A DNA stretch of 58,929 nucleotides from Virgibacillus oceani. GTDB lineage: Bacteria; Bacillota; Bacilli; Bacillales; Amphibacillaceae. The notes beneath the pieces were generated by a model. That model worked only from the letters and a program-made list of their open reading frames with translations, was not told the DNA's origin and did no database searches. Location: positions 1 to 58,929 of the forward strand of contig NZ_BMFR01000019.1 in assembly GCF_014638995.1 (NCBI RefSeq), written 5' to 3'. Below, one piece after another: positions 1 through 9,599 of the stretch (the first letter of the stretch is position 1; each line of letters starts with the position of its first letter). Both the position numbers and the translations under genes were made by a program.

Positions 1-8
1 AAGATATG

Positions 9-123
9 TCTGGTAGCAATAGCGAAGAGGACACACCTGTTCCCATACCGAACACAGCAGTTAAGCTCATCAGCGCCGATGGTAGTTGGGGCTTTGCCCC
101 TGCAAGAGTAGGACGCCGCCAGG
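9..123 (+). rRNA. rrf: 5S ribosomal RNA
   Basis: The stretch has the conserved Bacillus 5S core: the block around GCGAAGAGG, the CCATACCGAACAC segment, the TTAAGCTC block and the closing GGACGCCGCC. The ends pair as expected for helix I (GTCTGG with CCAGGC). It is the last gene of an rRNA operon that enters the window from the left. A strong terminator follows within 10 bases. The exact ends are estimated from the family. Confidence 0.96.
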
Positions 124-130
124 CAAACTA

Positions 131-170
131 AAAAGCTGACTAATAATATAATTTATTAGTCAGCTTTTAT
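131..170 (+). terminator. rRNA operon terminator
   Basis: A perfect 16-base stem (131-146 with 153-168) with a six-base loop starts just after the 5S gene and ends in a short T-run. It is read as the intrinsic terminator of the rRNA operon. Confidence 0.9.
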
Positions 171-402
171 ATACAAAATATTTTTTATACTTCTGCAGTA
201 AAACAGATAAATTCCACATGTATACTGGATTTCTGGCAGTTTTATTTAGATGAAATGCTGTAATTTTATTTGTCCTCTTTTCCGATATTAGTCTTACAAA
301 TATCGGTATGATTTCCCTGACATGAATTTATGGCTATTATTAGATAGCATAGTAACCCTTCCGATCAGGGTCATTGGCATGTCTGGTTGCTGTCAATAAC
401 AG

Positions 403-750
403 TCATACTACTTTAAAATACGATTCAATTTCATCTTTTGGTAAATAGTTTCCAATGAAAAATGATCCGAAAACAGCATATTTTGCACTAACCTCATCAA
501 ATCTTGTATTCATAAATCAATTTCTTAATTTTCAGTACATCATCACAAAACAATGAGATACCCCACTCGTAATCATCAAAGCCAATAGAACCTGTAATAA
601 TACGTTTAACATCATCTGTGTATGTTCTGCATGTCGCGATATGTTCGAACATCATGCGTCCGCGCTCTTCCTGGGTCAGTTCTCCCAATTAATAGTTCTG
701 AAGTCGTGTAATGCGTACGATCCATCAAATATTTCTACTGTTTTAACCAT
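403..750 (-). pseudogene. hemQ: hemQ relic (coproheme decarboxylase), internal deletion
   Basis: Two parts of HemQ are recognisable. From an ATG at 750, preceded by a good AGGAG, the start reads MVKTVEIFDGSYALHDFRT, which matches the family N-terminus. After about 22 codons the reading jumps directly to the C-terminal part (GSIGFDDYEWGISLFCDDVL) in another frame, so roughly the middle 60% of the usual ~250 codons is gone. A further frameshift near 530 separates the final segment (RFDEVSAKYAVFGSFF to the TGA at 403). HemQ makes the last step of heme synthesis in Gram-positives, so a working copy should exist elsewhere. The relic sits between an rRNA operon and an AhpD-like gene and is certainly non-functional. 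Confidence 0.85.
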
Positions 751-861
751 GTAGCTTCACTCCTAAATTGTGATGGTTAAATGATAATGGAAGCGATAGG
801 CGAATGCTGTGATATCACATTTTTAGCGGACAATGGACAATATGTGAAGATTTTGTGATGC

Positions 862-1320
862 TCATTTTGCTGATGGCTGGTATTTACCTGGGACAGCACG
901 CATTGTAATTGCTAGTCTATTCCAGCTATTAATTGTATTAATGACGTATACTAAATCAACAAAATCCTTCTCATTAAATTGCACTTTAACCTTGTTGAAT
1001 AGCTGATCAGTGATAGGTATCGTTGAAATTTGTGTGATTGCCTCTGTAAGCGAAAGTGCTGCACGTTCCCTATCTGTATAGAAATCGGTTTCCTTCCATG
1101 CATCTAGACAATATATACGTTGCTCGTTTTCACCATTTGCACGTGCATCTTTTGTGTGCATATCAATACAAAAAGCACAGCCGTTAATTTGCGACGCACG
1201 TATTTTAACAAGTTCTAATAATGATGATTCAAGATTAGTGGACTTAGAATATTTTTCAAATTCCACCATGATATTAAAAGCATCTGGAGCAATTGAATAG
1301 TAATCTAATCGGGCTTCCAT
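862..1320 (-). CDS. AhpD-like carboxymuconolactone decarboxylase family protein
   Basis: This protein of about 152 residues belongs to the AhpD/CMD fold, whose members are small all-helical thiol peroxidases or peroxidase partners. The signature CxxC with a following His is present as CAFCIDMH (C48, C51, H55), preceded by the helix LLELVKIRASQING. The remaining C-terminal helices have the family's length. I start at the ATG at 1320, which lies about 7 bases from a strong GGAGG; a TTG directly upstream is also in frame. It is a stand-alone gene on the minus strand upstream of the hemQ relic. The likely role is cytoplasmic peroxide or thiol chemistry, with the substrate unknown. Confidence 0.85.
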   Translation of the reverse strand: MEARLDYYSIAPDAFNIMVEFEKYSKSTNLESSLLELVKIRASQINGCAFCIDMHTKDARANGENEQRIYCLDAWKETDFYTDRERAALSLTEAITQISTIPITDQLFNKVKVQFNEKDFVDLVYVINTINSWNRLAITMRAVPGKYQPSAK

Positions 1321-1381
1321 CAAATCTCCTCCTTATATTATCCTTCTAGTTGATAGTAAGCCTTCCAACAAAATTATTCAA

Positions 1382-1412
1382 AAAAGACGCACCAGATTCT
1401 GGTACGTCTTTA
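1382..1412 (-). terminator. intrinsic terminator between two minus-strand genes
   Basis: A stem AAAGACG-ACCAGA pairs with TCTGGT-CGTCTTT. On the minus strand it is followed by a T-rich stretch, so it probably ends transcription of the small membrane-protein gene at 1422. Confidence 0.75.
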
Positions 1413-1421
1413 AAATGTCAG

Positions 1422-1631
1422 CTAGCTCATCCCATATGGACCAAGCTTTTGGCTGTTTCCTCCATTGCTATTTCCAGCATTAGCATTGGCACCACCCATT
1501 TGTGAAACGAATGGAATCATATTTTGCATTGTTTGTCCAAATCCTTGGTTGTTTTTGGTCATCGTATAAAAAGTTGCTGCACCGACTCCAACAGAAGCAA
1601 TTAATGGTAACCACATTGCATTTTTTTGCAT
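1422..1631 (-). CDS. small single-span membrane protein, unknown function
   Basis: A 69-residue product has one hydrophobic segment near the N-terminus (WLPLIASVGVGAATFYTM) and then a Gly/Asn-rich, low-complexity tail (GGANANAGNSNGG). I chose the ATG at 1631 because AAAGG-TTGGG lies just upstream; an ATG at 1667 would add 12 residues but has no ribosome binding site. Small proteins of this kind are common in Bacillaceae and carry no assigned role. It is followed by its own terminator. Confidence 0.6.
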   Translation of the reverse strand: MQKNAMWLPLIASVGVGAATFYTMTKNNQGFGQTMQNMIPFVSQMGGANANAGNSNGGNSQKLGPYGMS

Positions 1632-1728
1632 TCTTATACCCAACCTTTCTATATTGTCCCCAGACATTATTAGGATGGTCCTGTGTCAATAAATCATACG
1701 AGGAATGACATACCATTAGTGGAATGAA

Positions 1729-2994
1729 TCATGTTGAATAACCTGCTTCATATGCGGCATTAGAACCTGCAAGTCTACCTGTTACTAATGCAGATGTAAT
1801 ATTATAGCCACCAGTATATCCATGAATATCTAAAATTTCACCGCAAAAGTATAGGCCATGCATAATTTTTGACTGCATTGTATTTGGTACAATTTCCTTG
1901 ATAGAAACTCCCCCACCTGTTACAAATGCTTTTTCCAGAGGTAATGATCCATGTACCTTGAACGAAAAATGTTTGATATCATGTATGATAGAGCGAATGG
2001 TTTCTTTTGAAATACTAGCAGCTTTTTTCTCTTCAGTAACATTATTTTTAGTTAATATGAACGTCAATATTCGTTCGGGCACTATTCCCTTAAGGGTATT
2101 TTTGAACGCCTTTTTAGGATTTTTTTCAACATCTATCCAAACTGAATTGATTAATTGTTCCTCATTTTCATCAGGGAGAATATCTAATATCATTGAAACT
2201 TCATTTTGTCCTTTCATTAGTTCTTTTACAACGAATTGCGAGCAACGCAGTACAGCGGGCCCAGACACTCCAAAGTGTGTAAATAACATGTCCATTTTAT
2301 GGGTGATGATTGTTTTTCCTTTCTTATTTAATACAGAAAGTGATATATCCTTTAGCGATAGACCCTGCAGGCTTTTGTTTTTTATGAATTTTTCTTTTGA
2401 GGTTAGAGCTACTTCTGTAGGATATAGCTCTGTGATTGTATGACCTGCCTTTTTAGCCCAGGCATAGCCGTCACCAGTTGATCCTGTGTGCGGAACGGCT
2501 TTACCACCGACAGCAATAACTACTGCTTTAGTACGTATTTTTTCTTGATTCGCTAATATGATAGTATGTTCATGCTCATCATAATGAATGGCATTTACAA
2601 CCGTATGCATTTGTATATTTACCTTAAGGTCATGAAGTTTATTTATTAAAGCATTCACCACTGTTTTGGCAGAGTTTGAAACAGGGAACATTCTGCCGTG
2701 ATCCTCTTCTTTTAATCGTACATCCAATTTTTCGAAAAAATCGATGATATCAAAGTTATTAAATACTGAGAATGCACTATACAAGAATTTCCCGTTACCA
2801 GGAATATGTTTTATCACTTCTTCTTGGGGTAGCCTGTTTGTTACATTACAACGTCCTCCACCTGAAATTGCAAGCTTCTTGCCAAGTTTGTTTCCTTTTT
2901 CAATTAACATGGTTTTTGCACCGTTTTCCGCTGCTGCAATTGAGGCCATTAATCCAGATGGTCCTCCACCGATTACAATTACATCATATGACAA
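1729..2994 (-). CDS. ytfP: NAD(P)/FAD-dependent oxidoreductase, HI0933/YtfP family
   Basis: A 421-residue flavoprotein. The N-terminus shows the dinucleotide-binding GGGPSG (about residues 9-14), then the family motif [11 protein letters not shown] near residue 45. The C-terminus carries the second FAD motif [14 protein letters not shown] with the GR..G helix. This is the BaiN/HI0933 group, whose reactions are mostly unknown. The start appears to be TTG at 2994, with AAAGG upstream and no nearer ATG that keeps the Rossmann beta strand. It is divergent from the lipid II flippase gene, the same arrangement as ytfP/ytgP in B. subtilis. Confidence 0.9.
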   Translation of the reverse strand: MSYDVIVIGGGPSGLMASIAAAENGAKTMLIEKGNKLGKKLAISGGGRCNVTNRLPQEEVIKHIPGNGKFLYSAFSVFNNFDIIDFFEKLDVRLKEEDHGRMFPVSNSAKTVVNALINKLHDLKVNIQMHTVVNAIHYDEHEHTIILANQEKIRTKAVVIAVGGKAVPHTGSTGDGYAWAKKAGHTITELYPTEVALTSKEKFIKNKSLQGLSLKDISLSVLNKKGKTIITHKMDMLFTHFGVSGPAVLRCSQFVVKELMKGQNEVSMILDILPDENEEQLINSVWIDVEKNPKKAFKNTLKGIVPERILTFILTKNNVTEEKKAASISKETIRSIIHDIKHFSFKVHGSLPLEKAFVTGGGVSIKEIVPNTMQSKIMHGLYFCGEILDIHGYTGGYNITSALVTGRLAGSNAAYEAGYST

Positions 2995-3174
2995 CTTTCC
3001 TCATTCCTTTCGCAAATAGCTTATCATTTTTTATATAAAAATCCTATTTTAAATTTGACGGAGGAATATTGCATAGATTGTACGAACGTTATGAAGGAAA
3101 GTTTATTCCACTTTTGAGTTTGTGTGATAAAATAGTAATTTAGGAAGTAACTATGAACAGATGCAGGTGAAACA

Positions 3175-4791
3175 ATGTCGAATTTTGTTAAAGGCACCAT
3201 GCTTCTTACTGGTGCAACATTTTTGTCTAAATTTTTGGGTATGATCTTCGTTATTCCATTTAATGCACTTGTTGGTGCAAATGGAGGAACATTATATTTA
3301 TTAGCATATACACCATACAATATTATCCTTAGTATCTCCACAGTTGGGGTACCATTAGCAGTGTCTAAATTTGTATCAAAATATAATTCTTTAGGTGATT
3401 ATAAAACTGGAATGCGCATGTACCGGGCAGGTATTTCCTTAATGCTAATAACCGGATTTATTGCATTTTTGGTCTTATTTTTTGTAGCGGAACCTATCGC
3501 AAAGTTTACAATTCCAAATGATAAACCGGCTATAACTGTTGAAGATGCTACAATGGTTATTCGTATGGTAAGCTTTGCATTAATTATTATCCCTGCAATG
3601 AGTATAACTCGTGGTTTTTTTCAGGGCTATCAGTCAATGGGGCCAACCGCTGTCTCACAGGTAGTTGAACAGATCGTCCGAATACTATTTTTATTAGGTT
3701 CTGCGTTCATTATAATTAAACTGCTCGGTGGAAATATTCCTACTGCTGTTGGTTTTGCAACATTTGCTGCGTTTGTGGGTGGTCTGGCGTCTGGTATTGT
3801 TTTATGGCGATATTGGCAAAAACGAAAGCCTAATATAGAAATGCAAATTGCCCAGCAGCGTGTTTCCTACGATATTCCGATGAAGGACCTGTTTAAAGAA
3901 ATCTTTAGTTATGCAGGTCCATTCATAATTGTTGGGATTGCAACGTCTTTATATCAAATTGTTGATCAGTTCACATTTGGCAGAGCAATGACGGCAATCG
4001 GACAGGGTGACCTTTGGGAAGAATTGCTTGGGTCCATTAATCTGTATAGTCATAAACTGGTAATCATTCCAGTAACTCTTGCTACAGGGTTGTCACTGGC
4101 AATATTGCCTGTCTTAACTAAATCCTTTACTGACAATAATCGACCGGTTTTATTTCAGCAAATCAACCAAGCACTTCAAATTGTAATGGTTCTAGTTACC
4201 CCTGCTGCAATTGGATTGTCTATGCTGTCAACGGAGGCTTATGGTTCTTTATTTGGAATGAAAAACATTGATTTTACAGGTTCATTACTAGGCTGGTATG
4301 CTCCGGTAGGTTTATTGTTTGCATTATTTACTGTTTCATCATCAATTTTGCAAGGGATTAATCAGCAGCGTTTCACCGTTATAAGCCTATCAGCGGGTTT
4401 ATTATCAAAAATTCTGTTTAATATCCTGCTTATCCATACGTTTGGAGCTAAAGGTGCTATCTTTGGCACAGCTATTGCAGTTGCGATTGCTGTTGGATTA
4501 AATCTCTGGCGTATAAGAACATCGATTCAATTTCCATATAAACAGCTGTTTAAGCGTACATTGTTAATTTTCATATTTACGTTCATAATGATTATTACAA
4601 TTGCGATCCTAAAAGCTGCCTTTGGATTTTTTATTCCTTACGAAACGGAGCGATGGGCAGCAATCATAATGCTGTTTTTCGGGGTAACTCTTGGTGGTGG
4701 TGTGTATTTATGGTTAGGTTATCATTCCACCCTTTTAGAACGTGTGCTAGGTAATCGAATACGAATCCTGGACCGAATTTTTCACAGGTAA
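3175..4791 (+). CDS. murJ: lipid II flippase MurJ (YtgP), MOP-superfamily exporter
   Basis: A 538-residue polytopic membrane protein with about 14 hydrophobic segments, the length and layout of YtgP/SpoVB-type flippases. The N-terminal GTMLLTGATFLSKFLGMIF and the internal ITRGFFQGYQSMGPTAVSQVVEQIVR are characteristic of the family. YtgP moves lipid-linked peptidoglycan precursor across the membrane. The pseudouridine synthase gene follows after 12 bases, so the two are probably cotranscribed. Assignment to the MurJ role rather than SpoVB rests on the ytgP-ytzG synteny. Confidence 0.92.
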   Translation: MSNFVKGTMLLTGATFLSKFLGMIFVIPFNALVGANGGTLYLLAYTPYNIILSISTVGVPLAVSKFVSKYNSLGDYKTGMRMYRAGISLMLITGFIAFLVLFFVAEPIAKFTIPNDKPAITVEDATMVIRMVSFALIIIPAMSITRGFFQGYQSMGPTAVSQVVEQIVRILFLLGSAFIIIKLLGGNIPTAVGFATFAAFVGGLASGIVLWRYWQKRKPNIEMQIAQQRVSYDIPMKDLFKEIFSYAGPFIIVGIATSLYQIVDQFTFGRAMTAIGQGDLWEELLGSINLYSHKLVIIPVTLATGLSLAILPVLTKSFTDNNRPVLFQQINQALQIVMVLVTPAAIGLSMLSTEAYGSLFGMKNIDFTGSLLGWYAPVGLLFALFTVSSSILQGINQQRFTVISLSAGLLSKILFNILLIHTFGAKGAIFGTAIAVAIAVGLNLWRIRTSIQFPYKQLFKRTLLIFIFTFIMIITIAILKAAFGFFIPYETERWAAIIMLFFGVTLGGGVYLWLGYHSTLLERVLGNRIRILDRIFHR

Positions 4792-4803
4792 GGAGGTTAA
4801 ATC

Positions 4804-5541
4804 ATGCGGCTTGATAAGTTATTGGCAAACATGGGTTTTGGCAGCCGAAAAGATGTAAAGGAATCGCTGAAAAAAAAGTACGTAACTGTTAATGATAATA
4901 CAGTTAAAGACGGCAGTATGCATATAGATACAGCAACGGACATAGTTAAAGTATTAGGCGAGACAATCCGATACCAAAAATATGTATATCTAATGATGAA
5001 TAAGCCGCCTGGTTTTATTTCCGCAACTGCCGATAGAAGTGAAAGAACTGTTATTGATATTGTAAATAAGGATTATCAGCATTTTAATCCGTTTCCTGTT
5101 GGAAGGCTCGATAAAGATACGGAAGGCTTGTTGCTTCTAACAAACGATGGGGAACTTGCACATCAGCTAACTTCACCGAAAAAAGATGTCAGTAAAACGT
5201 ATTTTGCTAAAATTGATGGTAACGTGACTGAAACAGATATTCTTAAGTTTAAGGCTGGTGTGGTTCTTGAGGATGGATATAAAGCTAAACCAGCACATTT
5301 ATGTATTCTTTCAGCAGGTCATACTTCTGAAGTAAAGGTAACAATAACCGAAGGAAAATATCATCAGGTTAAAAGAATGTTTGAAGCTGTCGATAAAAAG
5401 GTAACCCATTTAAAGCGTCTTCGTATGGGAAGCCTAACGCTTGATGAAAATCTTGAGCAGGGTGGCTATCGTGAGCTAAACCGACAGGAACTGGAATATT
5501 GCCTGTCCCTAAAAGATAGTAAAAAAAGAGCTGACATATGA
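4804..5541 (+). CDS. ytzG: 16S rRNA pseudouridine synthase, RsuA family (YtzG)
   Basis: A 245-residue RsuA/RluB-type enzyme that isomerises a uridine in ribosomal RNA. An S4 RNA-binding domain covers about residues 1-55 (RLDKLLANMGFGSRKDV). The catalytic motif is GRLDKDTEGLLLLTND, with the essential Asp at about 103. The C-terminal KYHQVKRMFEAV motif is also intact. A clear AGGAGG lies ahead of the ATG. It sits directly behind murJ and its stop codon overlaps the stem of a terminator. Confidence 0.93.
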   Translation: MRLDKLLANMGFGSRKDVKESLKKKYVTVNDNTVKDGSMHIDTATDIVKVLGETIRYQKYVYLMMNKPPGFISATADRSERTVIDIVNKDYQHFNPFPVGRLDKDTEGLLLLTNDGELAHQLTSPKKDVSKTYFAKIDGNVTETDILKFKAGVVLEDGYKAKPAHLCILSAGHTSEVKVTITEGKYHQVKRMFEAVDKKVTHLKRLRMGSLTLDENLEQGGYRELNRQELEYCLSLKDSKKRADI

Positions 5542-5557
5542 TTGTCAGCCTTGTTTT
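5530..5557 (+). terminator. terminator of murJ-ytzG
   Basis: GCTGACA (5530-5536) pairs with TGTCAGC (5543-5549) and is followed by CTTGTTTT. The stem overlaps the ytzG stop codon. Confidence 0.8.
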
Positions 5558-5575
5558 AAAGTATAGGTTTAGTCA

Positions 5576-5794
5576 TTAAGATATGTTCACTTTTTTATTT
5601 GTAATCTTCCATCTGCCTCGAATTGGGCTGTTGACAAGACCATTATATGCTAAAACATTTAAGTCACGCTGAATTGTTCGGTCTGTCGTTCCAAATTCAT
5701 CCGCTAATTCGGTAGTTGACACTGTTCCTTTTTCTCTAATATAAAGGTAGACAGCCTTAACTCTAGTTAGCATTCGAGTTGTTGGTTGATTCAA
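5576..5794 (-). CDS. ytzE: small DeoR-type winged-helix regulator (YtzE)
   Basis: A 72-residue protein made almost entirely of a DeoR N-terminal helix-turn-helix: KGTVSTTELADEFGTTDRTIQRDLNVLAYNGLV. There is no sugar-phosphate sensor domain, so it is a stand-alone DNA-binding unit like B. subtilis YtzE, which occupies the same position. The start is TTG, with AAGGAG about six bases upstream. It is convergent with ytzG. Its targets are unknown. Confidence 0.85.
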   Translation of the reverse strand: MNQPTTRMLTRVKAVYLYIREKGTVSTTELADEFGTTDRTIQRDLNVLAYNGLVNSPIRGRWKITNKKVNIS

Positions 5795-5933
5795 AAAACC
5801 ACTCCTTAATGTTTTTCATTAATACTGTGGTGCCAGTGAATCTGTGCCGATAATTTTATTCTACACCTAAATTCTCATGGATAAAAGAGATTATTCTTAA
5901 ATTTTTAACAATGTGTAACAGAAAGGACTTGTT

Positions 5934-6524
5934 ATGAACCAGTTACCGCATTATTTTATCGCAATTCCAATTCCGCTATCATTAAAGAATATGTTTCATG
6001 AATGGCAAAATAACCTAATGAAAAAACTTTCTTACAAACAGTGGCCAAATAAACATGATTTGCATATAACATTAAAGTTTTTAGGACCTGTTAATGAATC
6101 AACATTAAAAACCTTACAAACAAATCTTGGTCGGATTGCAGATCTTCATCCTTTCACATTAAGCGTTGGAGAAATAGGGACGTTTGGGAATCCGGCAAAG
6201 CCTCGTGTGCTTTGGGCTGGAGTAGAAAAGAATGAAAACTTAATCGAATTACATAAAGAAATAGAGAAATGCTGCAATGTGCAAGGTTTTAAAAAAGAAC
6301 AAAGGGAGTATATTCCGCACATTACACTTGCTAAAAAACGGAAAGAAACAGCATGTAATAACATAGAAATAACCAATGTTAAGAAGGATTATTTCGGAGT
6401 CAGCTACAGATTTAATGTAGAAGAATTCGTCATTTATCAGATTCATCCTGCTCAAACACAGAAATATGAATTGGTATCAAGGATTTTGTTTAAGGGGGAC
6501 AATGGTAATGGCACAATTAATTAA
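5934..6524 (+). CDS. thpR: RNA 2',3'-cyclic phosphodiesterase (ThpR/LigT)
   Basis: A 196-residue 2H phosphoesterase. Both catalytic HxT motifs are present: HDLHITLKFLG (H44, T46) and YIPHITLAKK (H129, T131). Family members open 2',3'-cyclic RNA ends and were first named 2'-5' RNA ligases. The gene overlaps the next by 17 bases, as expected for the ytlP-ytlQ pair of B. subtilis. Confidence 0.93.
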   Translation: MNQLPHYFIAIPIPLSLKNMFHEWQNNLMKKLSYKQWPNKHDLHITLKFLGPVNESTLKTLQTNLGRIADLHPFTLSVGEIGTFGNPAKPRVLWAGVEKNENLIELHKEIEKCCNVQGFKKEQREYIPHITLAKKRKETACNNIEITNVKKDYFGVSYRFNVEEFVIYQIHPAQTQKYELVSRILFKGDNGNGTIN

Positions 6525-7410
6525 GCTCCAGGATTATATTTCTCGATATGAATGGAATGCTTATCGATATCCTAGTCAATATATCCGCTTAAAGCAGGAC
6601 AACTGGAAAAAGCTTTATGCCTTGTGGAATGATTCACTTGATAAGGATATAGAAGAAAAATTGGAAGATGAATCTATTTCAGCCTTTTCAAGGGTAAAAA
6701 GCTTTATGAAAAGAGAAGTAGATCAAGAGGCTCAAGTAAAAACGCCAAGCTTACCGGATTCGGAATTAGCATTAAAACAATATTTCCTTGATAAGCTTTT
6801 TCCGGTGCAGTTAAAATGGGCTACTTCTACTGTAACGGATGTATCAATTATGGAACAAAAGTATGATCATGATCCTATGTTAAAATTCTTTCTGCAGCGT
6901 TTTCCCGACACGTATTTACTTATGTATTATCCCATATTTAATGTGAAAAAAGCACCAATAGAAGGGGAAATTGTTTTTATCAGTCCGGTTGGAATAGAGG
7001 TAATATATTTATTGGAAGAGGGTCGCAGTGCAACAATTATGGCAGGCGATGATCGGACATGGGAAGTTGGTTCAAATAAGAAAATATTAAGTCCGCTATT
7101 AGCTTTAAAACGGACGGAACAAATAATCAAAAGTATACTGCATGTAAATGAGGCGGAATTTCCAGTAAGAAAAATCGTTTTATCACAAACAAATCATATT
7201 GTTTACAGAAATGAACCTTATAACACTAAAATTATTGGTAAACATGAATACGGGGAATGGTTTGATAAGAAAAGAAAATTGGTATCTACACTGAAGAATC
7301 GTCAATTAAAGGCAGCGGAGTTATTGTTAAATCATTGTCAAACTTCATCCGTTAAACGTCCTGAATGGGAAGAAGAAGATAACCAGTTTCAGATGGATCA
7401 TGAGGTCTAG
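6508..7410 (+). CDS. ytlQ: conserved protein of unknown function, YtlQ-like
   Basis: A soluble product of about 300 residues beginning MAQLIKLQDYISRYEWNAYRYP. I recognise it only by position directly behind thpR (ytlP) and by general similarity of its N-terminus to YtlQ-type proteins. The ATG at 6508 is preferred because AAGGGGG lies about nine bases upstream; another ATG is at 6502. No catalytic motif or membrane segment is evident. The overlap with thpR implies translational coupling. Confidence 0.7.
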   Translation: MAQLIKLQDYISRYEWNAYRYPSQYIRLKQDNWKKLYALWNDSLDKDIEEKLEDESISAFSRVKSFMKREVDQEAQVKTPSLPDSELALKQYFLDKLFPVQLKWATSTVTDVSIMEQKYDHDPMLKFFLQRFPDTYLLMYYPIFNVKKAPIEGEIVFISPVGIEVIYLLEEGRSATIMAGDDRTWEVGSNKKILSPLLALKRTEQIIKSILHVNEAEFPVRKIVLSQTNHIVYRNEPYNTKIIGKHEYGEWFDKKRKLVSTLKNRQLKAAELLLNHCQTSSVKRPEWEEEDNQFQMDHEV

Positions 7411-7668
7411 TGCAATGTATGTTTTTATTGTAAACCTGAAGCAGGGAATAGCCGAGCGAAGCAGGTCTTTAGTCGAATTACAAAAAGCAGACACTATCAT
7501 CTTATAAAAAGTATGTATTATTTTACTGAATTTAACGGACATGCCGAAATAATTGCAAGTCTTCGGATAGTGCTTTAATTTCATTATTCTTGTCTCATAT
7601 TTGTAATTTTTCAGAGATACCTATAAAATAAATGATTGGACTATATAATAAACAGATTTGAGGAATGA

Positions 7669-8490
7669 ATGGTGAACTGGCTGAGTGCTTCTTTAGGCAA
7701 AGAATGGAATATAACACCTGCTGGCGGATTAACTGGCGATGCTTATATAGCTGAAAATAATAACAAAAAGCTATTTTTAAAGCGTAATTCGTCACCATTT
7801 CTAGCGGTATTATCTGCAGAAGGAATTGTTCCAAAGCTTGTATGGACGAAACGAATGGAAAATGGTGATGTCATAACTGCCCAGGAATGGATTGACGGGA
7901 GAAAATTAGAGCCGGAAGAAATGCGCCAAAATCGGGTAGCTGAATTGCTGCGTAAGATTCACCACTCATCAGAACTGGTACATATGCTCATGAGAATGGG
8001 GAAAAAACCAAAAACACCAGATGTCAATTTGAAAAAATTAAAACACAGACTGAATGCAAATAATTTAATTGAGCAGTATAGTGAAGTTGGGAAAGGATTA
8101 AGTTATTTACAGCAATTGCTGCCAGTTACGAGGGAACAAAAGCAAGTTGTTTGTCATTGTGATATCAACCATAATAATTTGCTGTTAACTAACGATGGAC
8201 AATTATATTTGGTCGATTGGGACAATGCAATGATTGCCGACCCAATTATGGATTTTGGAATGCTGCTAAAGTGGTACGTTCCAATAGATGATTGGCCAAA
8301 CTGGTTAGATACATATGGTGTAACATATGATAAACAATTGTTTGAACGAATGTACTGGTATTTGATTTCGGACGCACTTTATTATATAAATTGGCATTAC
8401 AATCGTAAAGAGCCTAATAAAGTAATGGAAAGACTACAGGATTTACGTGAACTGAATGCATATGTTATGAACAAATTTAGTGTAAATTAA
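7669..8490 (+). CDS. ytmP: phosphotransferase-family protein (YtmP-like)
   Basis: A 273-residue member of the aminoglycoside phosphotransferase/choline kinase fold. The Brenner motif is HCDINHNNLLL (H163, D165, N170) and the metal-binding DxD region is LVDWDNA (D183). An N-terminal KKLFLKR lysine and the glycine-rich loop GGLTGDAY are where the nucleotide would bind. Its place before ytzH and trmB matches ytmP. The physiological substrate is not known. Its 3' end overlaps the convergent ytzH by 14 bases. Confidence 0.88.
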   Translation: MVNWLSASLGKEWNITPAGGLTGDAYIAENNNKKLFLKRNSSPFLAVLSAEGIVPKLVWTKRMENGDVITAQEWIDGRKLEPEEMRQNRVAELLRKIHHSSELVHMLMRMGKKPKTPDVNLKKLKHRLNANNLIEQYSEVGKGLSYLQQLLPVTREQKQVVCHCDINHNNLLLTNDGQLYLVDWDNAMIADPIMDFGMLLKWYVPIDDWPNWLDTYGVTYDKQLFERMYWYLISDALYYINWHYNRKEPNKVMERLQDLRELNAYVMNKFSVN

Positions 8491-8764
8491 CATGTGTAAT
8501 TGCACTCATCCAATTTTCAATATTTACTTTGTTCATTGTAGTATGTTCGGTTAAATTTTGAGCAATCTCGCCCTGTCGTCCATAGTCATAAATTTCGGGC
8601 AGAAGCTCTAGCAGCTGTTCATCAGTAATGCTGTTTTTTGCCATCAAGGATTGAACTAAACGCTTAATTTGCTGATACTCAGCGATTTCTCCACAGCAAT
8701 ATTCGGTATGTTCACCCAAAAGATCATATAATAATGCTAATTGATGGTTAACTGTTAATGTCAT
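8477..8764 (-). CDS. ytzH: YtzH-like protein
   Basis: A 95-residue helical protein that starts MTLTVNHQLALLYDLLGEHTEYCCG. The ATG at 8764 has GAGGTGA at the right distance; the upstream in-frame extension lacks one. The size and the position between ytmP and trmB, on the opposite strand, match B. subtilis ytzH. A CC pair near residue 22 stands out, but no function is known. Confidence 0.85.
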   Translation of the reverse strand: MTLTVNHQLALLYDLLGEHTEYCCGEIAEYQQIKRLVQSLMAKNSITDEQLLELLPEIYDYGRQGEIAQNLTEHTTMNKVNIENWMSAITHVNLH

Positions 8765-8853
8765 TAAAATCACCTCTATTGCTAGTATTTGCATTTCCAA
8801 TTCTATCTATGCTTGTCAATCTGAGTGATGTTTTGAAAAGAGGGAAATATTAA

Positions 8854-9498
8854 ATGCGTCAACGTAATAAACCGTGGGCTGATGTTTTTCTTCAAAATAA
8901 TAGCCACATTGTAATACAAAATCCTAGAGATAATAAAGGTAAATGGAAGAACTTATTTAACAATGATAATCCAATTCACGTTGAAATAGGTACTGGAAAA
9001 GGTCAATTTATTACTGGCATGGCAAAGCAATTCCCTGATGTGAACTTTGTTGGGATAGAACTTGCCAAAAGTATTATCGTTTCAGCCGCACAAAAGGTCA
9101 TAACACATGAACAGGACAATATTTTATTGATTAATGAAAATGCAAGCGATCTTCTGGAAATTTTTACGGATAATGAAATCTCTGTTATTTATTTAAATTT
9201 CTCTGATCCATGGCCAAAAAATCGTCATGAAAAACGCCGGCTGACATATCATATTTTTTTGGAACTATATCGTCGTGTGTTGAAGTCATCCGGTGAATTA
9301 ATTATGAAAACAGATAATCGAGGATTATTCGAATATTCATTAGTCAGCTTTTCCAATTTTGGTATGAAATTAGATGAAGTCAATTTGAATTTACATCAGG
9401 CAGAAGATCCAACAAATGTGATGACAGAATACGAACAAAAGTTTTCAGAGAAAGGACAAGTTATCTATCGCTGCAGAACACGATTTAATAAAAATTAG
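8854..9498 (+). CDS. trmB: tRNA (guanine-N7-)-methyltransferase TrmB
   Basis: A 214-residue Rossmann methyltransferase that makes m7G46 in tRNA variable loops. The S-adenosylmethionine motif is VEIGTGKGQF. The substrate-binding signature LNFSDPWPKNRHEKRRL is intact, as is the C-terminal TNVMTEYEQKF. It has the length usual for Gram-positive TrmB and a good GAGGG site before the ATG. Confidence 0.96.
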   Translation: MRQRNKPWADVFLQNNSHIVIQNPRDNKGKWKNLFNNDNPIHVEIGTGKGQFITGMAKQFPDVNFVGIELAKSIIVSAAQKVITHEQDNILLINENASDLLEIFTDNEISVIYLNFSDPWPKNRHEKRRLTYHIFLELYRRVLKSSGELIMKTDNRGLFEYSLVSFSNFGMKLDEVNLNLHQAEDPTNVMTEYEQKFSEKGQVIYRCRTRFNKN

Positions 9499-9524
9499 GC
9501 CCATTTTAGGGTCTATTTTTGTAT
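9499..9524 (+). terminator. probable trmB terminator
   Basis: TAGGCCC pairs with GGGTCTA (one G-U pair) across a short loop and is followed by TTTTTG. The stem is modest. Confidence 0.6.
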
Positions 9525-9599
9525 TTACTAAAAATATCCAATGCACTAGCATTTTAATATTGTCAACAATCATTTTGACAAATTGATATTTAGATTTGA

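Noticed and set aside
1898..2443. 181-codon plus-strand frame inside ytfP
   Set aside because: It is the antisense shadow of a well-conserved flavoprotein.
3024..3341. 105-codon minus-strand frame opposite the start of murJ
   Set aside because: It runs antisense through a conserved gene and has no start signal.
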